Shown one piece after another: positions 39,171-52,900 of a stretch of 64,000 nt of DNA. Under the pieces are notes generated by a model. It saw nothing but the letters and a program-made list of their open reading frames with translations, was not told where the DNA came from and made no database searches. How positions within the stretch are numbered: the first letter of the stretch is position 1; the number at the start of each line of letters is the position of its first letter. A program made the translations under genes and the position numbers. This DNA is from Sipunculus nudus (Eukaryota > Annelida > Sipuncula > Golfingiida > Sipunculidae). Location of the stretch: positions 40,492,362 to 40,556,361 of the forward strand of contig CM049307.1 in NCBI GenBank assembly GCA_026874595.1. The letters run 5' to 3'.

Positions 39171-40289
39171 CTTATTTCCACTCCCCGGGAGTGGAAATAA
39201 GAAATGCTTATTTCTACTCCTCCTGGGGGAGTGGAAATAAGGGATGCTTATTTCCACTCCCCCTTGTGATAAAAGCTGGTAAAGTATGGAGTATTTTGGC
39301 AGTTAAAGTGACCAAAACTTGGGTGTTTATTCTTTCCAATGATAAACATAGTTTAATAATTGCTATTCTTTACAAAATCCTCTCTGAAGTACTTCTATAG
39401 ACACAACCCTTGACAGGGACAGCTGGGACAATAGACAGTTACCGTGGCATATTTCTAGAACAAAGTTCTTTACACAATTAAGTTTTTCAGTTTTTATATT
39501 GAAATTGAATTTTATTTCAATGCATTTAACATAAAAGTTTCAAACAATAATGATTTGCAGAGTTACCCCTGACAATTATATTACAATTATGTATGACAAA
39601 AAAATTAAAAGACATATAGATTTGAATTTTTCCTGCAGTGCCATTTTTCCGTCTAGTTGTTTAATCATTTTGAAAATTTATATATTTGGATCATGAGAAC
39701 TAATTTAAAGTAGCACATGAAGAGTAAGAGTTTTCAACATAACTTGATAAACTGGCTGAGAGTCCTTGTCAGTAGACTCTCGGCACCTCATTATAATAAG
39801 CTCTGCGGGTTTTGTGTCCATATGCTCAGAGCTCAGACTGGTGCAATCAACTTTTGGCTCAGAATACAAGGTAAAGCCCAGACAGTTAAATTGGACTGGC
39901 ACCTGTACCTTGGTAGGTTGTTTCAGTAATTTGCCATACCACTGATTTCATCTTAAACATTTTCAGTGAGACTAATGTGGTGTCAAAATAGGTAAAAATT
40001 ACTAGAACTTTGATAAAAAGAAAAATTAAATTATAAATGTCACATTGGGTGCTTTAAGACAATTGGCACTATACTGATTAGATAGATATGCATCTCAAAG
40101 GTAAGCTTAATAACATTCATGTTTTATTTATGTATATACATCAGTGGTATCCTATGGAGCTGCTGTAAATGAATATCTATTCTAACAAACCCTTATCTGT
40201 TCCATCTAACATCATGGGGATTGGTAACTCCTAGGGGGAGTGGAAATAAGCATCCCTTATTTCCACTCCCTGGGGGGAGTGGAAATAAG
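39171..40289. repeat. Inverted pair of palindrome clusters in TMEM220 intron 1
   Basis: At 39171-39201 a perfect 15-bp-arm palindrome (CTTATTTCCACTCCC / GGGAGTGGAAATAAG) is followed by a second, imperfect one (39207-39241) and a further half (39247-39263). At 40234-40289 the same units recur in the opposite orientation, down to the GGATGC/GCATCC spacers. The arms enclose about 970 bp. It could be a foldback element or a MITE pair. Confidence 0.75.
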
Positions 40290-40891
40290 CACTTCCTATT
40301 ATTTTTCATTATCCTTATCTTATGGTGTTATCTGACACCCATATATTATGAAACAAGTGATCATGTGATGACAGTAATGGCTGATTAGATGATTGTGGGT
40401 GTACTTATAATATATATGCTGAAACATATTGATTGTTAAAATCATATCAGCAGCTCACTGCTTTACGTATGCTAGTGTAAGCTTGATTAACCATGTTTTA
40501 AGATGATTATTCCTGTTAAGATGAGAGCGTTATAGATTTTCATGTGTATATATATATTTAGGGATTTTACAAAAGGTGTGATATTATGGTTCAATAAACT
40601 GTCTAAATAAGGTGACACATTTGATGGGGCTAGAGAATAATAAGGCAAGTACTAGCAATATTTGTATCACATAAGATAGAAGAGAACTTATTAACATTAT
40701 AATTCACCAGTTTTAGGTGCCAGGCATTCCTATTCAATCACAATATTGGTGTTGCATCTTGTGTAAAATTATATCAGAACTGGAATGGAGAGGCTTAAGA
40801 AGAAAAAGAAGAATATAATGAGAAGTATCATTAAATTTCTTGGCTTGGTTGAATGGTAAATGTCAAGGTTTCATTTGGTCCTAATTTCAGA

Positions 40892-41032
40892 ATGAGCCAG
40901 TCTGAGTACAAGTACACCCATCTGGGGAAGGCAGTGTCTGGTGATGCTCCACCTGATAAACAGTGGCACCTGGTGTGGAGGGGAACCAACCTGCTCATGG
41001 TGGTGTTCTTCTGTCTAGCAGCAGCTGTCCAG
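40892..41032 (+). CDS. TMEM220: TMEM220 coding exon 1 (gene exon 2)
   Basis: The exon begins at 40891, after acceptor ctaatttcag, so the ATG is its second base. It encodes 47 residues: a polar N-terminus (MSQSEYKYTH...) and the first helix, GTNLLMVVFFCLAAAVQ. The donor is cag|gtatgg, phase 0. An upstream in-frame ATG (40853) would add 13 residues if the acceptor were not used; I prefer the spliced start because that ATG lies in the intron before the acceptor. Confidence 0.85.
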
Positions 41033-44000
41033 GTATGGAATGGGGAAATTCATTGAAAACTGTGTGATAGGACCACCTGCTGGTGTTTGGGAATGGTCTT
41101 AATTTACAGGTAGTCCCATTAGACAGGTCAGTTATAACCAGTGTGAATGCTTTTGGTTCACTGAAATGTGGTCTTAATAGACAGGTGGTCTGATTAGAGA
41201 GGTGGACTTTCAGACAGGTTCCACTGTATATTACATTACACAGTAAATGCAGAGGAGATGAAGCAAAAATCTGATAAATTAGAGGACTTTGAGTAGAGGG
41301 CAAACACCTCCAAGACCAAACATTCAGACACAAGTAAAATGAAATGCAATAAAATTGACAAAACCCCTTATACTCACTAGTATATTGATTTTTAGTGTAG
41401 ATATAAAAAGAACTTAAAACCTAGTCATTTTAAGGTCAAGGCTGCTTAATTTGTAAATGGAAGATATTTATTTGTGAACTTGATAAACAGATAAAGTAAT
41501 CTATTTTATCTCCAAAGAAATGATTCAGAGTGTAAGAAATGTAAAGAAAACAGCAAAACACCTGCAGAGTGCATATATATGAGTATATTTATGTTTTGCA
41601 AATGAATTGTTATAGGTAATGTTACTAGTTATGGCTTTTTTAATATTGATATATTTTCCTTTTCTTAGGTAAATGATCCAGATCCTGAGGTTTGGATTGT
41701 AAGTATACCATGTAATTTGACAAACTTCTTTTTAATCTTACACCTAGGTAAATATTAAATATTAGTTATGTGGTTTAGAATTTGACTTGGGACTTGAAGG
41801 TCCTATGATAAAACTATAACATCTTAAATAACTGTTAAGAATGTTTCTTTCATAGCCAGCTAGTATAATTTTGGACTTCACACTTAAACATAATTGATTT
41901 GATAAAGTAAGATTGCTCTAATGTACAGAAAATATATGCAAGTTAGATATTATGTATAAAACTTCTTTTAAACCAAGACATATTGCAGGAACCAACAACA
42001 CAGATATTTTAATAATTTATATAAATTGGTAAATCTGATGAATAAAATTTTGTAAATTTGCCTGTATCCACTAACTTGAGTGCAGGAATAGAATTTATAT
42101 TGTTTTTATTTCAGCCTGAATATGCTATTGCTGCCCTGCTGACACTGTGTATTGTCTTCAAGCCAGATGTTCAAAGTGAGTCAGCTAAATGTTTTAACTG
42201 TAATGTTTATGAATTTCAGTCATTCAGATAGCACTGGTTTAATTTTTAGCTCAGTTGACTATAAGTCATCTGAGCTATAGTCGTTGTCCTTTGTCCGTCG
42301 GCTGTCCGTCCGTCTGTCCGTCCGTTAAACTGGCACGTTTTGAAACCGTTAGACCTACGAATCCGAAATTCGGCATACAGTTAGATGTCCCCCAAAATCT
42401 CCTACCATACCGAAAATTTGGTCATTAGGACTTCGTTCCTTCGAGATATTAAGGAAAAACCTCCATTTTCCATAAAAAAATCCATTGTTGCACTATAAGA
42501 CTGCCTAATATCAAAACCACTGATCTGATTTTGATCATAGTGAAAATGCATATTCTTCCATACATTTTCTATGTACATACCAAAAATTAGGTCAGTATTG
42601 CGTAATTTGTTGAAGTAATGGGCCGGATCATAATGCACCTCATAAAAAAATCAGGAAATATTTAACTCACTTAACATAAGAATGGCTGAAGCTAGAGACT
42701 TCTTTTCAGGGATATATCTCCATTTAATCAAGATTCAATTGTACACTGAAAATTAGATCTGAATTTTTCAAATTTTATAAGTTATTTGCATAAATATAAA
42801 ATCAGTACCTAAAATTTTGCCCAAATTTGGGCATAGCATGTTTTTTCCTTGTTAGTACTGTTGGTTTAATTTTCATATTATGCACACGTAAGGATTTCAG
42901 CTTCTAAATTCTGAAATTTGAAAGGAATTGACCAAAAACTGTAGCTTTTATTACATTTTTTATGAGACCATGTCACACCTAGGCTGTACTGAAGCCCCTC
43001 TATATGTCCCCATATTGACCTTTCATGCTTGAAGCGAGGCAAGCCAGCTCTTGGGTGGCCTCAGCTGGATATAGCTATTAAACCCCCCTCTTCTTGTAAT
43101 TGTTTGGCCAAAAACATAACAATAAACAATAATTTTAAAAAATTATTGGTTTACAATAACAACTTTAAGAAAAATAAATGGAAAAGGAATTTTTTGGTTA
43201 ATGTGTAACAGGGACCTTGCAATTACTAATGTTTTATGGATCTTTCATGGATTGCTGAAAATATATTTCAAATGACACCATGCAGTCACCATTGGGTATT
43301 TTTTAATTTCAATCATAAAAATGAAAAATAAATAATTAAATAAAATTGTTGTTTACTATAAGGGATTATGTAAAGCAAGTTAATGATAGACAAGGATGCA
43401 TTTGGTCATATTAAATATTCTAAATTTCCAGGTCTTTTCCAGGTGTTCAATTTGTTGGGTTTTTTTATTACAAAATTTACAAAAAGTGAAATATGTCAAA
43501 AATTCAAAAAATTACTCAGACAAGAGCTCATTAAAGATGTCAATATGTTTGAATAATAACATTCAGACTCATTACTGTATCAGCTGTTACATGATACTGG
43601 GTAAATAATCAAAATTTATATTTCTGATAACTTTATTTCAGTTAATAAAATTAAACATTCCCAACTCCAGTTTGCTCCTTGTTTAATATATTGGTTTGTT
43701 TTGATCCTTGGGTTATTTTTAACACATGTATTAGTTTCGTAGTAGAGATTATTTTCTTTTTTTTCTGATACAAATTAAAAAAAATAAAATTTTTAAAATC
43801 TGATAAAAACAGGTCTTAAAGACAAGTTCTCTTTATGATGTCTATAATGTTAATAATTGTCATAAGTGTCTTGACAGTGATGTGAAAGTATTCAAAAGAG
43901 AATATAATATTTTTTTTTAAAATTAAAGCCATAAAACCAGGTAGTTACAATCATTATTTAAATTTGTGAAATTTGTATATTCTGGATTCTCAAGAGTTTT

Positions 44001-45695
44001 GTTCGACTGAAACTGAATAAATATGAGACCTTGAGTGAATACTTAATAATTGTATTCAAATATGATTTAAAAAAATTCAATAGTTCAATAATGTAAATTA
44101 ATACAAATACTAATACAGGTAAAAAGAAAGAATTTGAGTGCAAATACTTTCAAAATGTATTCATTAAGGCATTCATGAATATATTTTATAATTTTATTGT
44201 AATCATTTATTTCAATTATATTATTAAAAGAAATCTTTTCAAATGTTACTGTTAATATTTTTTAATTAAAATTATATTTTGCCCAATAATTCCAATAAAT
44301 TTTTAATGAATAGTTTAACTCATATCATTTGTGCTAGTGGTATATTGGCTATGGGCAACCTGAAATTATTGAATAACAGTTAACTCCTTTGTAAAAAGCA
44401 TGCATGATAATTAACATGACTTACAGTGGATATTTATTTCCTGTTACTAGTGTTAGTGCTGTGGATTTAATTTTCACAGCATGTACACATAAGCATTTCA
44501 TCTGTTAAAATCTGAAATTTGAAACCAATTGATCAAAAACTGTAGATGTCATTTAAGTTTTCAAGCACCATGCCTTGATTGTTTTCATCTAGTCAGTGAA
44601 ATGTGTGCTTGGGCAGTATTACATAACTTTCAACTTCTGACCTAGCCACTGCCTCTGTGATTGTCTGGGTCAGGCTGGGTCAGGCAGTAATTACCAGAGA
44701 GCCTCTCTCTCTCTCTGGCAGTCTATATATCTCTCTCTCATGCTCTATCTCTCCCTCTCTCTCCATGACGGTCTAGCACACTCTCTATTGCTCTCTCTCT
44801 CTTTCGCTCTCTCTTTCTCTCTCTCTCTCTCTCTTTCTCTCCCATTCTCTCTCACCCCTAAGCCTCCCATTCTCCCTGCACCCCATTCTGTTGACAGGTA
44901 CTATAAACCAGATTAATTAGCGATGAATGTTGAAGCAATTTAGAAATGTGAATCAACTGAAATATTCATATATATATATGTTATACTGTAAATGTGTAGT
45001 TACATTTTTAAACCTGGAAAAAATGATGTATTGAAAAAAAGGAATAAAGGCAAATATTGTTAATTTTTCCTGGCTCAGTAGAATGGGAATAAAAATGATT
45101 TGTTTGTTTCTCCACCTTTCTGCCTGCTTAAATATGTAATAATTATGAATAAACATTTTTCTCTGTAAGCACTTGAATTCAATTTAATATCCTGTATGAA
45201 TATGCAAGGGTGCTGTAACTCCCACCATCCCCTTCCCCCACCCGATAGAGTCCTTGCTCTTTGGCACTGTGAACAATAGTTCTATTGCTTTTCCATAAAA
45301 TTAAATAATTAAAGATAATATATACAGAAAGACTGAGGCATTTTAACTCCCATCATAACCCCCTCCCCCCCCCCCCTCAATCTTCCACCTGTTAAGTGGG
45401 GACTTTATGGCTTCTGTATACATATGATAAAATAGAAAATAGGTTTATTAAAATAATTGGATCTCATTAAACAAATCTGTAAACTGTTGAACTGTCAACA
45501 GCTTATCAAAAAGGTAACCTATGGAACCACATGGTTAGATCTCAAAATATTATTTGCAACAATTTCTTCAATCATATCAACCAACCATGGCCAAGATTAC
45601 CTTTTCCGATCAGACTTTATCTGCTTTTCATAATATTTTAGATTTTAACCTTCCAGGTGTTTAAGTACTGTTGAATGCTCCATCCCCTCTCTCTG

Positions 45696-45739
<44 letters not shown>

Positions 45740-48700
45740 CTTTTCTCTCTACATCCACCTCATAGCTGCCCTCACTGTTCCCTTCTCTGAGCCCCATCCC
45801 AATGTCAGCCTCAGTAAACAAGAACAAGATGAATCAGATATATTCATACTTAAATATTTTGTATAACTATTCGTCCATAGGTATCTATTTACATGCCAGA
45901 AATTATGTCAATATTGTGTAATATGTAGACATAGTGGGCATCAAAATAATGTACATTGTCAAGACTAAAGAGATATTGTGTCATACAGTAACAAATTCAT
46001 AAATCCCCTCATCAGCATAGTAAATTATTACATCATATCTGTCAAATTGAAATCTTGCAGACTTCCATACACTATAGATCCTTCAACAAATAGCCTATTC
46101 ATCATTCTACTAAGTACAGCTTATTACTGCTGTCATTGCATTCATATTTGCTCAGATATATCGCAATTTTCAACCCCTCCTAAAAAAATAAAAAATAAAC
46201 CACTATATTTTACTCTGTCAATCCATCAGTCAGGTTATTTCATTTATTATTTACTCACATATTACATTACATTCCTTTATAATAGCCCAACATGTCCATA
46301 ATATTCATAAGCTTTATCGACTCGATATAGTATCACAATGGAGAAACATTTATGGTCCAATCACAATCAGCTGAGCGCCGTGACCCATGGGTCCCTTGTT
46401 ATGATTCATTTGATGTAATATATCACCATTAGTTCATTCTACTGTAGTCTGCCTTAAAGTTGTTTATTTCAGTCTGGTTTACAGTAAACCATTTCATAGT
46501 GCACCCAGTTGAATCCATATCTGTTTTAGACCCAGTTTTGCTACCATATGACCCGATTCCGCGACCAATTTTAGAACATAACAAAAACTCATGTGTAGGT
46601 CAAGGATCAAATTACATATTCTGTTACAACCTATTATGCATTCAGTGTTGTTTGTTATCTGATATCTGTATAACAGGGTGTACTATAGTTTTATCTCATC
46701 TCAGATTAAAACTGAAAGTCTTCTTCAGTACATGTACAAATCAGTGTCTTGACAATGGGATGAGGACTGTAGACTTGAGATTGTCTACTTGAGACTTGAA
46801 GACATTCTTACATTAAGTTTCAAGTTTCATCTTTAACTTAAAATATGAACAGGACAGGCATTTGTAGATTTGCATCAGAAATATTCTTTTCTTTCTCATA
46901 TGAATAAATAAGCATTTTTCAGCATAATTCTTGATGTATATTTTTGTACAGGTAATAGTGTGTGGAGAGTGGCGTGTGTCCTACACCTGGCGATTAATGT
47001 CCTGGCAGCCATGTACCTGACAGCGCTTGTTGTGGAGCAGCTTGCCGTCAGAATGACCAATCCTCTTGAACATGAGGTCGGCAGGTAAGAACAGCATTTG
47101 TTAGGCTGTATCCGCACTTGGTTCACACCTAAACAGAATTATACTAAACTTGTTTACTTTAGTCTCGAAGTAGTCTGCTTTGCGTCTGCACTGTAGTCCG
47201 CTTTACAAAAGCCTAAACCGGTTTATTCAGCACATTGTGAGTTTGCTGTCTGCACTTAGTTCATAATCTGGTTCAAGCCTGCAATGGAGCACTCCCTCAC
47301 TGAATGCCTGCTGGGGCAGCATCAAGGGTAGTGGTCAAGGCCGTTCGCTGACACTGGACTCATCCTGACTAGATGTGGATTTGCCTTTACACACTAGAAA
47401 CCAGTTTACTGTAAACTGGACTTAAGTAAACGGACTACTGTAGACCATCTATTAAGTGGACTACAGTACACCAAACTGACACAGAATAGTGGCTTAGTGC
47501 AGGCAGAGTAAACTGATTCACGATCTGGATTATTTGCTAGTATGGATACAGCCTATGCTTACCTGTTGGTTGAGAGGGATGTACTTTAAGGTTAAGTTCC
47601 TCTTTGAACCCAGTTTGATTGTTCATTTAAAGATTTTCTGTGTGCCTGCCTGTGTGCGAGACATCTAAAAAAGTCTTGCTGGAGTTGCAGTGAACATTGA
47701 TGGGAGAGATGGGTGATTCAATATAATTTTATCATCCAGACTTTTTCAGGGTTGTTTTTTTAACATTGTACATATGACAGTGAACAGCAGTTTGTACTGA
47801 TATTTAGTTGTGGTCATGGTACCATAAGAGAGACAATGTAAAAAAGGAGTTCTATTCACTTTAAAATGCTTCACACTTTTTTTTTATAAGTAAACTTGTT
47901 GGCTTGTCAATATTATCAAAAATATGTATTCTGTTAATGCTTTCATGGTTCATTCGTCAACCATTTGTTACTTCTGAATATAGGTAGTTCTATCCAGCTG
48001 ATGAAAGTATATCTTTCCTTATAATGGCCAACATTGGCTAAATGATAAATACATAGCTGCTGAAATAAAAATGATTGAAACATGAATGAATCAGGTCAGA
48101 AAACAAAGTAAATGTAGTCTATTAAGGAATATTTTGCATAGTCTTGATATTAGTTGTTATAAAATGATCTCATAGAAATATTTAACTTACTGATTAACAT
48201 CATGCTGTTTTACCCTTGTCTGATTTCAGGGAGCTATCTGGCGTGATCATCCTCATCATATGGCTCTGTATCATCAGGTTCTCCTCGCTGGGAGGGTAAG
48301 TTTAACACCACGCTCTGTACAGCACTCTCACGCACACAGGCAGGAAACTACAGGCAAACCTCTGCTTAGTGCCACTTCCACATTCTTATTGGTACTTGAG
48401 ACAATCCCTGGTCTGTTACCTCTCTTATATTAAATAGCAAAAATAAAAACAAGTCCTTTGGCAGTGTCCATAATTGTTAAGTTCCTCTGTACTCGTATCC
48501 TAGGATTAATTAGGTTCATTCATAAACCAAGTTCTACTGATTCACTACTCTGATTTTTGTGGATCAGAATTTTTTTTGGCCAAATAAAGACCAAGTCCTT
48601 GGTTGATGCTAATTTGCCCTTATGGTGTAGTTTCCCTTAAAAGTACTCTTTAAGGTATGTCAGAGAAAATGGACCAAATTTTGTGTTGAAAATTTGCACC

Positions 48701-49939
48701 ATTTCAAGAAATTAAGCAATCTTTTAATTTTCAAGAAAGCTTACAAAGTTCCAAGTATTTTATGTTAACTAGTAAAAAAATTTGCTCACATGCACCATAT
48801 TTTTGTCTTCCCAGACTCTGTAGAACAGTAAATTTTGTGTGTCTGGCCTAAGGGGTCACAGGAAATGGCCAGAAAACTGGCTTAAAAATCATTTCAGTGC
48901 CACTAACATATTATATGATGTGTTCCCCCTGGTTGAAAAAGTGGGGGTCTGGGGGACTTTTCCGCCTGTCTCCAACCAAATTGTGCCCATGCTACTATTA
49001 ATGCTTGATGATTGTAGTCAGCAGATAGTATCAGTTTCCTTGTTTGAACTGAAATTAAGATGAAAATGTGAAAGATCACAAACTATACATTTTTATGAAT
49101 TCAAATTTGTTTTCTTAGAGCATTTCTCTTCAGGGCATTTAAGTATTTGGCATTTGTTTTTGAATGCAGCCAGAATAGTTAATACAGTAGCAATGCATAT
49201 GATAAAGTAGTCACTATAGGATGTAACAAAGAGTTAGTTTGACTGTAGCTGCAGAACCAGCTATCTTCCACTGATAGGTGGATTTTTACAATGACACATT
49301 TATTCCTGTTTAACAATAATTATTTAGACACAGAAATATGCAGGGGATGAGCTATGGGCATTAAACTACATTTTCACACAATGAAAACAAGAAAACAAAT
49401 GAATAATATATCTTTATCTCTCCACAAAGACAGCTGTTTTAATTCCTCTGGCAGGTTTATATCACAATAATATATATAACGTTTAAACATTTAGATACGG
49501 CAAGTTAGTTTTTTTCACTTATTTATTTTACATGGATTGTACAAATAATTATTTTAACTAATCAGGGCACTCTCCAAAGTGTGTTACCTGTGCATTCTTA
49601 TGTATAATCAAAACTATGACTTATTTTGAAAACTCATATTCAGACATAAGATGTATTCTGTTTCCTCCCCTCTTATGACAATGTTGCCTTTGGGAATTTT
49701 CAAGTATGTTATATTATCATGAGTAATGTTTTTGATTCTAGGGAAGATACAGGCTGTGAAGGCTTAAAATTGGATCAGAATAATTTTACTTATGCTAATC
49801 TGTGACACTTAGACAATTTTTTTAGGAGAAAAGCTTTTACTGGTGTGGTATTAGTAGTCCAATAATTTCCTATATTGCAGTTAGCCTTCTTATGGTCAGA
49901 GCTTCTAATGTATAATATAATGTAGCGATAGTAGAATAT

Positions 49940-49975
<36 letters not shown>

Positions 49976-52900
49976 ATTGAAGGTCCTGAAATTGAGGATG
50001 TACTAACAGTTAAAAAATACAAAAATGGCATTTTCAAAAAGGCATAAATAAAAATGCCAAAGGCATGTTGTGAATGTATCTGTGCCATTTAACTCACCTG
50101 ACTGTAAGTCATTTTATTTGGCCTTAATTTTCCCGTTATCAGTGGAAAGGTGACTGCACAAATAATTGAAATAAAAATTTACAGGAACAAACCTTCAGGC
50201 ACAACATTTTGATGATGTGCTCCCCCACTGCTTCCCCATCAGCTGAGCCTCTTGACCTGTGGGTCACTTCATAGTTCATGCCATTTTGTACATGCCACTT
50301 TGCACTAGCTTGCATTTACCCAGTACATCACCTGTAGCTGGTTGATTCTGTCCTTGTAGTAGTGGTCTATCTGCCAGATACATCCTGCTGGCCTGCGGGC
50401 TCCTTGGGAGCGCTCCTATTGTACTATGGGGATTCTGTTACATCGATTACTTCCACCATAGAATGAGTCACTGTCAGTACCTCTGCTCAGCCCCTTCTAA
50501 AGCGTGATTGAAGGTAACATATATTACAGACTCTAACAATAACTAAGAGCAGCTGAGTGTGTTGGTTAAGGAATTACAAATTCAGTTTGGTTGGACACTG
50601 TATTAACATAATCTAACACATTTTAAAGGTTTTAACAATAATCTGATCATACCATTTTTATGCCCCCGCCACAAAGTGGCCGGGGCATATAGTTTTACCC
50701 ATGTCCGTCATTCAGTCCTTCCGTCCTGTCCTTCCGAAATAAAACAGTTGTACAGAATTTTTTTCGCAATGCCTGCAGATATTGGCCTGATTTTTGGTGT
50801 GTGGGCAGATTATGACCAGTTACAGATCGAGTTCGCGTTTCGTCCCGGTTGACCTACTTTTGACCGTTTTACGGCTCCTAAACTTAGAAAATTTCATGAA
50901 AAATAGAAATTTTCATGACAAATACACATGTACGGACTTTTTTTCACAATGCCTGCAGATATTGGCCTGATTTTTGGTGTGTGGGCAGATAATGACCAGT
51001 TACAGATCGAGTTCGCGTTTTGTCCTGGTTGACCTACTTTTGACCATTTTACGGCTCCTAAACTTAGAAAATTTCATGAAAAATAGAAATTTTCATGACA
51101 AATATACATGTACAAACTTTTTTCGCAATTCCTGCAGATATTGGCCTGAATTTTGGTGTGTAGGCAGATAATGACCAGTTACAGATCGAGTTTGCGTTTC
51201 GTCCAGGTTGACCTACTTTTGACCGTTTTACGGCTCCTTAACTTAGAAAATTTCATGAAAAATATAAATTTTCATGACAAATACACATGTACGGACTTTT
51301 TTTTCGCAATGCCTGCAGATATTGGCCTGATTTTTGGTGTGTGGGCAGATAATGACCAGTTACAGATCGAGTTCATGTTTTGTCTTAGTTGACCTACTTT
51401 TGACCATTTCACGGTGGTCTAACATAGAAAATTTCATAAAAAAGTGCACATGTACAGACTTTTTTTGCAATGCCTGCAGATACAGGCTTGATTTTTGGTG
51501 TGTAGGCAGATAATGACCAGTTACAGATCAAGTTCTTGTTTTGTCCCAGTTGACCTACTTTTGACCATTTGACTGCTTTTGAACATAGAAAGTTTCATGA
51601 AAAATAGAAATTTTCATAACAAATGCATATGTACCAACTTTTTTTCCTCAATGCCTGCAGATACCACCCTGATTTTTTATGTGTGGGCAGATAATGACAG
51701 TTGCAGATCAAGTTCGCATTTCATCCCGGTTGACCTACTTTTCATTGTCTTACGGCTCCTAAACATAGAAAATTTCATGAAAGACAGAAATTTTTATGGA
51801 AAATGCACATGTATGGACTTTTTTTCACAGTGCCTGCAGATACTGGCCTGATTTTTGGTGTGTTGCTTGATAATGACCCGTAACAGATCGAGTTTGCATT
51901 TTGCCCTTGTTGACCTACTTTTGACCATATGACACCTCCTGAACTTAAAAATTTTTTCAAAATTTAACAAATGTTTCTAATTTGCCCCAGGCGGGGGCAT
52001 TCGTGTCGATCAGACACATCTAGTTTACCATAGAAAATCAGCAACATTCTTTTTTAATAAATGTTAAATAAAAAAGTTTGGTGTGTATTAAACATGGAAG
52101 CATTACTTCTCAACTGTTTCCCTGCTGCATTGAACATATTTTGGAAGGCAGAAAGATAAAAAATATCAGTCAGTGTTGAGTGATCATAAAGGATTTTAAG
52201 TAAATGTACATTACTGGTTTAATATTCAGTTAGATAACAAAGTTTGGTCTAATTTATTGCTTTAATTTTGCAAATAAATCCTTTAATTTGGCTTACAACC
52301 CCCAGAGCATAGATTAAATGTATAATGAATTAAGCATAAAAGCACCATTTTGCTATCATTTGATGGCATCATTAGTTGGTAGATAGCCCCACATGCACTG
52401 GCATTAGGTACTGTCAGGGGCAGACTCCTGATAATCGCTTCTTTTGGCAAATGATCCATGACACACTAATTACTTTAAAAAATTTGAGACAAGTGAGGAA
52501 TAATGGCCTGATTGCTGCCTTAGTTTTAATAACCCTACTACTGACAGTCCTTACCAGATTGATCAGTTAAGTTGTCAATGGGGTGCCTTATTATTGATGA
52601 CCCTTATGGCTAACAGTTTTGCTCCATGCAACCCTCCACTTTTAAATTATACCTTACTTAAAACTGTTACGTTAAGGCCTAATGGAACACATTTTTACAC
52701 TTAACAACTTAAGGAGAATGACAATTTGCTACAACTTCAAATGTAACGATCTACTTCTGTGATAGATCTAAGAGACTTTGACAAGTGCAGGTTCAACTGG
52801 CAAAGTCAAAGAGACAGGATGAGTTTTTCCACCAAAATTGTGGCTCTAAATGGGTGTGCTGATTATCTTTATTGAGTTTTGGTTGGTCTTTAAAACTCTT

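Noticed and set aside
40853-40891. Upstream in-frame ATG for TMEM220 giving 13 extra residues
   Set aside because: It lies before a good acceptor (ctaatttcag) next to the preferred ATG, and the extra residues include intron-like polypyrimidine sequence.
50974-51851. Several similar frames (VCGQIMTSYRSS..., LLLTVLRLLNLENFMKN) that look like a repeated protein
   Set aside because: They come from the tandem units of the family C element in more than one frame, with stops at each unit; not a gene.
50750-51960. Regularly spaced repeats, like a CRISPR array
   Set aside because: Units of about 180 bp repeat over their whole length with no unique spacers, in an animal genome; it is the body of a family C element.
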